Assembly (NCBI GenBank): GCA_047967505.1
Contig: CM106540.1
Length of the DNA: 64,000 nucleotides
Source: Dipteris shenzhenensis
Taxonomy: Eukaryota > Polypodiophyta > Polypodiopsida > Gleicheniales
Direction: 5' to 3' (one strand)
Shown here: one piece after another, positions 55,350 to 64,000 of the stretch
How the letters are laid out: every line of letters starts with the position of its first letter
Position numbering within the stretch: the first letter of the stretch is position 1
Program-made: the position numbers and the translations under genes
The notes under the pieces: generated by a model
Told to the model about the DNA's origin: nothing
The model's database searches: none
Seen by the model: the letters and a program-made list of their open reading frames with translations, nothing else

Positions 55350-57566
55350 TTACTTCTCAGCAGATTCGTCCACTACAAGCGGACTTCCATAAAAGTTGAA
55401 AACACAATTCTTGAATGATCCTGCCACATTATAGCTCGCATAACGAGAACAACTACACAACCTATCAACAGATGAATCAAACCCATTCGGGCAACAGCGA
55501 ACCATCTCATGAAGGAAGTCGTCATCTTCATGCAAAGCGTTCCCAAAATTATCAACATCCTTGAAACTCTTAACATCATCAACACCAATAGGAAGCGCTC
55601 CAACAGAAACACCAACAGAACCACAAGCTGAACCACCACCAAAAATGTCCGATAGACCACCACTTGAGCATAGACTCGATCCACCACCAGATCTAAAAGA
55701 ACCACCACTAGAAGAAAGCAGAACCTCCAGAAACACAAGATAGAAACACCGCAGCACCAGATCCAAAAGAACCACCACCAGAAGAAAGACTAGAACCACC
55801 AGAAGATGGAAACGCCGCACCAACAGATCCAAAAGAACCGCCACCAGATGAAAGACTAGAACCGCTAGAAGATGGAAATGCCGCACCACTAGCATAAGCG
55901 CCGCTGCCAGCCAATTCACCCAAACCACAACCAACCTCAAGATCAACGGATTCATTCGAAAGCAATTTTGCAACAGAACCTCCAGAACCTGTCAACAAAC
56001 CACTGCTCGCACCTTAATCAATAACTCCATCAACAATCTGAGAGTATTGAGCCATACATTCTCCCAAAACAATTTCATAAGTCCTTCTCTTTCCAAATTC
56101 ATCATACGGCCTCTCAATCAGACTTTCACAAGCACGCATCTGCATCTCCTCCATAGCATTGTATTTTTCAAAAGATGAAACACAACGATGACCCAAGAAT
56201 TTCGTTGAAACCTCAACAGGAACACCCGCTAAAGACAAATGACTGAAAGCAGTAGACCACAGAGACTTATTGTTGAACTTGCCCTTAACACCAACACCCA
56301 CAGTATCCAACATGCAGCACACCAAACCTTTCAAGGTCTTAATTCTAACCCAATTTCAATTATACCAAATCTGCAAAGAAAACAAACACGAAATCAACAA
56401 TAAACAAAGACAAAGCATCAAAAAACAACGTGAGTTCAAAACACACATACCACAGAACGTTGATTGTCGATAGGCTATAGAAAAGCATACAACAAGTTAT
56501 CATCACTATCCACAACAGGTGGCATGTGTCGCATCAAACGATCAAAAGTGATAACAAAATCACGCTCATAGCTTTACACAAGCTTGCGAAGATGATCGGC
56601 TTTATATCTCTTCACACTCATTACATGACTCTTCGTAAGCCTATCATTGAACCTTATCAAAATGAAACAAACGAATTAAACACAAACATAAAATCACAAA
56701 CCAAGAAAGATAAAATCAATATCACTTACTCTACAAACTCTCCGAAACTGTCACGTCCTCGAACAAACTGCGCCCACTCTATCCCATGCAACTCATTACC
56801 AACTCTAAACCGAAGCAACAAAAAGAAAGCGAACCACTTCTGAAGCCCCCTCGGATGAAAAGCAGAAAAATCAGGATCACTAACATCTCATCTTTCAAAC
56901 CAACTACCTCACTCTTTTTAGTTGCCTTCAACCCATCCATCCTAACTGACCAATTCATAGCACTGGTCAAAGAACTCTTAAAAATGTCGAATGGAACTTC
57001 TACAATCCTAGTGATGGCCACACGACGTTACTGAAACCTACGCAAAATCCTATTGAAGGACTTAAACAAAGCAAGCAAAGTTGCTGGCAGGTAAAAACCC
57101 ATCACCCCTCTTCTTGCACACCTGTAGAATGAACTTGCTCAACATATCCTATACTCACCACCCTCCTCAATTTCTCTCTCCAAATCTGGATCCAAAGGAA
57201 GAAACCCGCGAACAAAACCCACAGCAACTGCACCACCATCCTTCGTACCTACAAAACAACAGGAATAAACGTAAAAAAGAAAATAGTCGCAAATATATCA
57301 CAACTAGCACATGCAGCCAAACTCTCACCTCCAAAGTTGCAAAAATCCTCAGAACCAACACATGTAACCCCGTCCGAACCAGATCCATAACAAGTGCGAA
57401 CTGGATCTTCATCCTCACCCAAACAAACTACCAAATCCCCAACAACATTGCCTTCAATAGCCGTAGAAGCAACAAGATCACCTTTGGTGGAATCAAAAAC
57501 CACCAACACCTCAACATCCTTACTAATACCCAACAAAAACGATGGAGCCTCTACAACCGAATCCAT
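55350..57566 (-). pseudogene. Crypton-like tyrosine recombinase gene, decayed
   Basis: Minus-strand exons bounded by GT..AG are 57566-57329 (MDSVVEAPSFLLGISKDVEV), 57248-57159, 57121-56730, 56652-56451 and from 56370 down. The third carries GFLPASNFALFKSFNRIL, a middle region, and FHPRGLQKWFAFFLLLRFRVGNELHGIEW, which resembles box A of tyrosine recombinases with its catalytic Arg. The last carries NNKSLWSTAFSHLSLAGVPVE, TKFLGHRCVSSFEKYNAM, the box B pattern with the second His (GH) and the nucleophile Tyr. The expected H-x-x-R reads NKSLW, so catalytic residues are altered. A Ser/Gly-rich tail follows. At least four in-frame stops and a one-base shift near 56885 mark it as dead. A DIRS-type recombinase is the alternative, but no RT is seen beside it. 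Confidence 0.68.
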
Positions 57567-58162
57567 TGCAAGCACTAAACAATTTAACCGCACTCGAACG
57601 GAAGAAAAACAACTAAAGCACAACAAAAACACACAGAACTGTACCAACACAAGTTCTTTCGTATGTCAATCTTTCCTCCAGCAACCCAAGTTCTTCCGTA
57701 TGTTGATCTCCTCCTCTGTCACTACCTCCGTGCCTTCGAAACAGATCTGCCTCCATGCTCTCCTCCCAATCACCTCTGCCTCCGCATTCCTTCTTCGAAA
57801 CAGCTACATTACTACCTCCACACTAAACAAAATCAGTCACCCCACTCCCCCTATACTCAATCACCTAACAAAACACATGCACCACAACTCGAACACCATG
57901 CATCAAAAAGCACACACACACTCAACCAATAATTAAACGCCACAGCATTCAAAAAACGCCACACATCACAGTATACACACAGCCAATCAACACGTGCCAT
58001 GTAATTAGCCTGCCAAAACCGAAGTAGATACCAAACGATCCTAACGACGCGCCAAATGTTATCGCGCCCCCGACTGCCAACTGTCAGTTCATGACATTCA
58101 TCGCCGGTCACGCCCACTCCCTCGGAGACGCTCGGAAAGTGACGCGTGGTCGGCATTTCCCT
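57567..58162. other. Spacer between recombinase gene and AP180 half-gene
   Basis: C/A-rich sequence with frames that lack recognisable content. It presumably contains the unseen outer edge of the recombinase element. No terminal repeat was found. Confidence 0.5.
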
Positions 58163-59457
58163 CTAAGCTAGAATGTCTAAAGGGCTTTGAAGCCCGTGGA
58201 AGGCTTCAAATTTCAGGGCTGGTTCCAGAGAAAATCGCTAGAGCAAGCCTGGTGTCCAAGCTCCTCAGTAGAGACTGTCGCTTGATCGAATTCTAGTAGG
58301 TCTGCTGCACTCTGTTCCTTTTGAGAACCTGGATCCTGCTCTAATGGTGGAGCTGGAAGGGGCTTCGTCCCATTTACCTCATAACAAACTTCATCCACTT
58401 CTGACTCTCTCGCTGGACTTTTAGGCCTTGGTTCCCGACTCCTCCTGCGGCGACTGAGTGAATTTGTCTCAGAACGATCCGTGAGAAAATCTTCCATGGT
58501 CTCCAGAAGATCCTCGGAAACTTTCTGCACCAACGGATACCCTGAAGTTCTGCACACTCCTAGATTCTTGAAGAAGTTGAAAAAAGAAGCCAGCTCATCT
58601 ACTTGCTTAGCTCCCCTCATATATGTTCCAAAAGCTTTCACACAGTCGAGATACTCCATATCGAAGAAGGCATCCAGAATAATGGCCAAGCCATCGCAAA
58701 TATCAATATAGAGCTGGATTAAACTTTCCCTCACAACGGCATACAGGGCAATTTGAACCAAACGATTCAACTTGGCAGCAGCAGTTGGTCGGCAAGCGAG
58801 TACACGTTCCAATAGACGCTGCATCAAAGGAATCCTTTCAAGCAGTTCCTGACGTCTCAAATCCTTACAGTTTTGATTTTCGAGGTTGGCCCAGACACAT
58901 CCATTCTTCCATTGTCAAAGTGACGATCGGATCCGTTGAACGTTCCATAGCCGTCATAAACTGAGATTAGGTGGTTCAATGATCTATCCTCGGGATGGAT
59001 ACAGTTATAGTCAAGGCGCTCATCTAGAAACAGCGCATATGTGCGCACAAAAGCGGAATAGTCCCATGCAAGAGAATGCGAGTCGCCTCTAAAATTGCAT
59101 AGATTCAACACTCTTATGCCCCTCCGCCCTCCCAATAGAAGCTCTTCCTGGAAAGAGAAGTCGCCCTCGCGAAGGAGACGGTGTATAAGCATGAGAGCCT
59201 TGATAGCCACAATCCAATTGTGGGTTTAACAGAAGTCCTACAACACAGGCGCTAACGTAAAACCTTGAATAAGAAGTGAGGTGGAGCATTTCCTGCACGT
59301 ATTTCTCCTCGACTGGCACATCGTCATGGCTGGTGGCCTTCACTGAAGCCACCTCTACATCTGGAGCACGAGTGCTGGCGACTTTTGCCAGTCCGATGCT
59401 GGTTTGGTCTTTGAGGGAGCCCAGGGGCCTGCGGAGCTTGCGCTGCAAAGGCGACAT
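58163..59457 (-). pseudogene. ANTH-domain half of an AP180/CALM clathrin-assembly gene
   Basis: Starts MSPLQRKLRRPLGSLKDQTS and shows ANTH landmarks: VASVKATSHDD (phosphoinositide-contact K..H), EEKYVQEMLHLTSYSRFYVSAC, NWIVAIKALMLIHRLLREGD, FQEELLLGGRRGIRVLNLCNF and WDYSAFVRTYALFLDERLDY. After a variable linker come LLERIPLMQRLLERVLACRP, LVQIALYAVVRESL, DICDGLAIILDAFFDMEY, CVKAFGTYMRGAKQVDELASF and LLETMEDFLTDR, then DLLEFDQATVSTEEL and LALAIFSG. These adaptors recruit clathrin to membranes. Frames break near 59235, between about 58925 and 58860, and near 58250. The coding match ends near 58163; the C-terminal half is at 28791-29266. The frame is intron-less, as in several plant family members. 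Confidence 0.88.
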
Positions 59458-61489
59458 GGTTTCGGCGGGAGGAATGCTGGAAAGCTAAAGAATTCAGATA
59501 CAAAGTTATGGTTTTCAAGCAACACTGCAGGACGCGCCGCATAAGAGCATCGCACGAAAAAGGAGCTGCCCCTGACAGTGCAAGCTGCTACGAAAGCAAG
59601 AGAAGGACCACGATGATGCCGAGCCGGTCCTGGGGGAGATCAAGAGGACGATCAACCGCAATTTCGAATTCGCAGAGGCCCAATCTTGATCCGAGATCAC
59701 AGGCTGTGCATTGCATCGTGCGCGTGCAGAAGACGTAGATTGCATTGACAGAGTGGGAATCAAAACGGCATCCACAAGAGGAGGAAATCAGCCTGCCAGG
59801 TCGATGGAGACGCAGAAAAGAGATCAATGCATCCATGCACAAGTCGCGATCATCTGGCAGCAGCCATAGCCAGGAACTTCGAAGGAATGGAAGAGACCGA
59901 TTTAAAAGTATTTACTCGCCACAACCTGGAGCAATCTAAGAGCGCTCAGCAAAGCATTGAGCAATTGCGAGCAACATGAAAGGAGCAGCTGTGATGCAGA
60001 TGATAACGCGATCAACGACACCACAAGAAGGATGCTTTGCATGCAAGAGCGAACGCATGTCGATGTGCGAGCAAAATCAAGGCGAACGTCCAGCGACAGT
60101 ATGTCGAGATTAAGCAATAAGACGGCAATCTTTCCAATTTATGATGGAAATTCTGGAAGCAATAAGCTCTCGGAGCACCCAAAATCGAGAAGAAGAAGAA
60201 GAAGCAGCAGCAGCAGCAGCAGCAGCAGAGCAATTTCGGTGCTTGCAATCTCTCCAACAAAAGTTGAGGATGGAGTAGGGAATTTCCGGGAGGAAAACCA
60301 GGCACAGTGGCGACTCACAGGAGCCGGTTGCCCTGGTTTTCCTACCGAGAATCGGCAACCAATGCTGATTTCCAGGGAGGCGGGCACGAGCTGAGACACG
60401 TGGCAAATTTTGATTGGGTGATTTGGCGGCGATTGGGGTTGTCACGTGATGCGTATTGTGTCTGGAGCTCTGGCTTGTGCAGCACTGTTAGATCCTGCTT
60501 GGATCTAACGAATTAAAAGCGATAGGATTCGAAGGGGCTACGTTCATCCAAGGGTGGAGATGGGGCGCTATTCGCGAGCCATTGATTTGCTCGTTCTTAC
60601 CTTTGATAGCCCGTCGTGTACATAATGGAGCCGGTCAAGATGTGAAGCACACATTCCCATTATTCCAAAACTTTGATCCAACGGCTGGGATTGTGATTCC
60701 GCCAACCCCAGTCGTTGACGGAGAAAAGCCAACTGAGTGGTAATTCCCTTCAGAAAACGGTTGTTATTAGTTGGCCCGCCTATCTAAAGATCCTCACTAA
60801 ACCTAACTACTCCTAGCCAGGCAGCCTAGGGAGATGTTTGGGTTTTCTTTCCCTCCTTGAGCCACGTGTCATCCATATAAGCCGTTTATTTGATTTGTTA
60901 GATTTTGCTTTTTGCTCTTTTGTTTTTCATAGATTTGGATGAATTTTGCGCCACATGGAACAAGCGCCCCTTTATAAGTGTCATTTGTGCAAGGCTCAAC
61001 GTCCATCGACTTCCGTCGATTAGGACAACTTCCGTCGACTTCTGTTGACTTCCGTCGTCCATCATCCTCAATGGCATTCAAAACCTCCTCGAACTCATCT
61101 TCTCAAGACTTCTCCCACCTCCTCGAACACATCTCCTCCCTCGAACAATCTTTCCACCACCTCCTCCTCCTCTCTTCTTCCCATTCCAGCTACATCGTTT
61201 GATCATCGACCCGTCGATAATAATTGCCACCACCTCAAATCCTCCTTGTCTTCTAATTCCCCCCCTCGTGGCCCTTCCTACTCCAACCCCAGGTCCCCTC
61301 TGTCTTCCAACTCCCCCTCCACTACCCCCGCTACACCAAGCCTGATTACCTCGCCATGCCCGAATGGAAACTCAAATCGCCTACTCGAAGAGTATGGCTT
61401 GTCCCTCCCCGCTAGCCTCAACGAGAAGAGGCACCTTTTCATCGAAACCTTCCTTGTTCATAAAGCTTCTATGTTATGTTCTTGCTTTT
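59458..61489. other. Upstream region of the AP180 gene; no gene recognised
   Basis: Presumed 5' flank of the minus-strand gene. It has higher GC than neighbouring repeats and no supported frame. Repeated TTCCGTCGA phrases occur at 61008-61060. Confidence 0.5.
60194..60231. repeat. (AGA)n-(AGC)n trinucleotide microsatellite
   Basis: AGAAGAAGAAGAAGC is followed by about nine AGC units. It gives a poly-Leu frame on the minus strand that is not considered coding. Confidence 0.92.
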
Positions 61490-61493
61490 ACTC

Positions 61494-61690
61494 CTACATG
61501 CAACTCCTACATGCCACTCCTACATGCGAGTTCAACATGCGAGTTCTACATGCAACTCCTACATGCAAGTTCTACATCCAACTCCTACATGCAACTCCTA
61601 CATGCGAGTTCTACATGCAACTCCTACATGCAACTTCTATATGCAAGTTCCACATGTAGAGAGAGAATGTCTTACAATTCCTACATGCAG
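61494..61690. repeat. Minisatellite of CTCCTACATGCAA units
   Basis: Thirteen-base and related units (CTCCTACATGCAA, TTCTACATGCAAG) repeat over nearly 200 bp. The frames through it are repetitive and not supported as genes. Confidence 0.92.
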
Positions 61691-61711
61691 AGAGAGAAGC
61701 TCTCCAACTTG

Positions 61712-62521
61712 TATAAATACCCCATAATGGAATGAAGCCCACACTCTTTAGGGCATTGTGTTGAGTTCTACTTTGGTATTCCAAGCAATTGTTTCAAGTG
61801 TCCATGCTTCCTTGCACTCTACGTCCAAAAGCATGTCCTAACCTTGCAACTCCTCCTCCCCTCTCCTCCAACCTTGCAACCCATCCTCTCCCCCTCCTCC
61901 TCCCTCCTCCTTCCTCCTCCTCCTCCTCCTCCTCCCTCTCCTCCTCCTCCCTCCTCTCTCTTCTTTCCCCCATGCTCTTACACCTTCTTTCTCTCCCACT
62001 CCTATGCTCCCCCTAAACCCTTAGTTCCTCAACCCTTAACCTCCATGATCTACGAGGGAGATGAGTTCTCCACCACCATGTACTCTACCCTAAACCTTGG
62101 ATCCTCCTAACCCTGGAACCTCTTCTAAACTTTAGAACCTCTCTCTAAACCTTGGAACCTCCTTCTAACCCTTGAACCTCCTTCTACACCTTGGAACCTT
62201 CTTCTAATCTTGGAACCTCCTTCTAAACCTTGGAACCTCCTTCTAACCCTTAAACTCCTCCTAAACCTTGCAACCCCCAATGAAGACGAAAGTCTTCATT
62301 ACCTCAACCATGATGAAACAAGTTCCTTTTACACATGCATGCACTATGTTGGCTTACCACACTTAAGCCTACATCTCTCAACGGAACACAACTGAGGTCC
62401 TAAGCTACACGTATACTACAAACGACAACCCCGATATATCTGTAGGTGACAAAAAGCCTCGGAACCCTGCATACAGAGAATACCTTGCTCTTCCGACGGA
62501 AGCTGTGGGAAAGAGCTAACA
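61712..62521 (+). repeat. Probable right part of a Ty3/gypsy-type LTR
   Basis: A TATAAAT box at 61712-61718 lies inside a segment that ends GAGCTAACA at 62521, followed by TT and a primer-binding site. The LTR start is not clear and may lie before the minisatellite. ACCTTGGAACCTCCTTCTAA units repeat at about 62095-62275. Only the right boundary is supported. Confidence 0.5.
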
Positions 62522-62523
62522 TT

Positions 62524-62544
62524 TGGCGCCGCTGCCGAGGAGAC
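62524..62544 (+). promoter_or_regulatory. Candidate Ty3/gypsy primer-binding site
   Basis: TGGCGCCGCTGCCGAGGAGA resembles the TGGCGCCGTTGCCGGGGA sites found after the 5' LTR of plant Ty3/gypsy elements. It follows a CA-ended LTR-like segment with a 2-bp spacer, as is common. Confidence 0.65.
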
Positions 62545-63579
62545 TAGCGTCTCAAGTAACGAGTAAATATACATAGGTATGTGTAAAAAACAAACTACTT
62601 TGAACTTTCACGAACATAACACTCAAGGGTAAGGAGAATAAATTTTTTTCCATTTCTAGCCAAACGTATCAACCCCAAGCATTAACCTTTTTGTAGTGGA
62701 CACGAATGGGTAAAGCTTGAAATTTTGATCATTTCACCTTTTTGCAGAAGAGCAAACCGAGCTAATCATAAAAAGTTATGGCTCGGGAAGAGTTTAGGGT
62801 TTAACCCTAAACCTAAACCCATTTCCTATAAAAACCCACTCCACCCCCTCATTCATCATCTTTCACATCTTGCCTCCATCCTCTTCCCCATTCCGAGCCC
62901 TACGTAAGACACTCCTCCCTCTCCATCGACCACCACCCTACTCCCATCCTCGCATGGTAAGTTACTTCGAGCCCCGAGGGATTTACAAGAGGAAACTTAT
63001 GATATCACGTGAGTGTACAATGGTTTTTTTAAAATGAGGCATAAGTTTATACATTAGGGGTGGGGGCCCTTTTTATTTTTTCCCAACATTGAATTTAAGT
63101 TAGGGGGGCCATGCCATATTTAAGAGCGGGGGACATAGTATAGGCTAGCTTGGGTAACTAGTCCAAACAAGTTTGGTTTTGTGTATGGTTTTAAATAGTC
63201 ATAAGGAAAGTAATCTAAATGCTTGAGAAAGAACATAGATTTAAGGAAAGGGGGGACATAATAGAACTTTGGTGGTTTCTTATAAGCTTAAATAGGAGTG
63301 TTTTATCATCCTAAGTGGATCTTAAATACGGGGTTTTCTTGAAGTTCATGCACGCAGGTGTCATTCCCCTTTAATGAAGATTGAATCCCCTGGGCTTCGA
63401 GCCCATCTCGCAGCTATAACCTAGCCATCCACCCACCATCCATTGGTCCTCAATAATCCCGTTATATTGAGAAAGACTTGGAGAGCGTTCAAGTGACCAT
63501 CTCTTCCTCCCTTTGGATTTCCGTCAAAGTTTTCCATTTTCCGTCAAAGTTTTCCATCCGTCAAGTTTTTTCGTTTTTT
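62545..63579 (+). other. Putative gypsy leader; no coding region before the window ends
   Basis: No supported frame. A second TATA-like CTATAAAAACC at 62826 is noted. Confidence 0.4.
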
Positions 63580-64000
63580 TTTTTTCTTTTCCCCCTCCAC
63601 CCTCCCCTCCATCTTCACCACCCCCCACCCCTTCCCTCCCTCCATTTCCCCCTCCCTCCCTCCATTTCCCCTCCCCCCACCCCCCCTCCTTTTCCCCCTC
63701 CCGGCCTCCATTTCCCCCCCCACCCCCCCTCCATCTCCACCACCCTTTCCCCCTTCCATCTCCACCACCCCTTTTCTCACCCCCTTCTCCCCACCCCTCC
63801 CTCTCCACCACAACCCCCTCCCCCCCTCCATCTCTACCACCCCTTTCCCCCCCCCCCCCCCCCCCTCCCTCCATTCTCCCCCCCCTTCCCTCCACCCCTC
63901 CCATTTCCACCACCTCTTTCTTCCCCCCCCCTCCCCCCCCCCTCTCCTCCATCTCCCCCTCCACCACCACCCCCTTCTCTCCCCCTTTCCCCCCCTCCAT
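63580..64000. repeat. Polypyrimidine tract (C/T) to the window end
   Basis: More than 400 bases of almost only C and T, with phrases CCATCTCCACCACC and CCCTCCATTTCC. The Gly/Glu-rich minus-strand frames (63524-64000) are low-complexity artefacts. Confidence 0.92.

Noticed and set aside
57394-57936. 180-codon plus-strand frame
   Set aside because: Thr/Ser/Asn-rich shadow of the minus-strand recombinase exons; those have splice borders and motif content, this does not.
59957-60445. Frames of 97-145 codons on both strands around the AGC repeat
   Set aside because: Poly-Ser or poly-Leu runs from the microsatellite and no recognisable domain.
61045-61659. 204-codon plus-strand frame
   Set aside because: Half of it is the CTCCTACATGCAA minisatellite; the rest is Ser/Pro-rich without a domain.
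61494-61690. CRISPR-like array
   Set aside because: Units are 10-15 bp with no unique spacers; it is a minisatellite in a plant genome.
63524-64000. 158-codon Gly/Glu-rich frame on the minus strand
   Set aside because: Polypyrimidine tract artefact.

Overview
The window looks like a nuclear chromosome segment of a land plant. Ty1/copia retrotransposons fill much of it, the telomere-type repeat is TTTAGGG, introns are short with GT..AG borders, and the only recognisable cellular gene is a plant-type AP180/CALM clathrin-assembly gene. The heavy (CT)n content and the transposon types might suit a fern or another seed-free plant, but I cannot name the species. No tRNA, rRNA, CRISPR or bacterial-style operon was seen.

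Layout. 1-20.6 kb holds four related copia copies. Copy A (about 497-3933, minus, decayed) is preceded by an inverted piece at 1-496. Copy B (6018-10885, minus) is truncated and decayed. Copy C (12531-18016, plus) is intact, with 298-bp LTRs, a CCCTT target duplication and one 1451-codon polyprotein. Copy D (18336-20588, minus) is an internal-deletion derivative with a TCTAT target duplication. 20.6-28.7 kb has no intact gene. It contains a copia leader with a 588-bp LTR (24.3-27.1 kb) and a long imperfect hairpin (27471-27870).

28.7-59.5 kb is a nested stack. An AP180/CALM gene on the minus strand has its ANTH half at 58163-59457 and its C-terminal half at 28791-29266. About 29 kb lies between the halves. 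It contains a decayed copia element (29267 to about 54677) and a decayed Crypton-like tyrosine-recombinase gene (55350-57566). The copia element is itself split by an 18,280-bp DNA transposon at 29860-48139. That transposon has perfect 26-bp terminal inverted repeats and a CAGA target duplication. Deleting it with one CAGA copy rejoins the copia RNase H frame exactly.

The 18.3-kb transposon is the most interesting item. It carries two large divergent genes. The left gene (31654-37502, minus) is spliced and encodes a protein of roughly 1,700 residues, with a possible amino-methyltransferase-like segment followed by two tandem Ulp1/C48-type cysteine peptidase domains. The second domain has Ser in place of the catalytic Cys. 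The right gene (43656-47364, plus) encodes a DDE-transposase-like protein of the type I associate with DUF7869. Between the genes lie an LTR-like promoter-proximal segment, a pyrimidine/GC-palindrome minisatellite, a C-rich minisatellite and about 0.9 kb of interstitial TTTAGGG repeats. A small coiled-coil ORF lies near the left end. Both large genes carry a few disabling changes, so this copy is probably no longer autonomous.

59.5-64 kb has simple repeats, a minisatellite, a candidate Ty3/gypsy primer-binding site (62524) with the end of an LTR before it, and a polypyrimidine tract running off the window.
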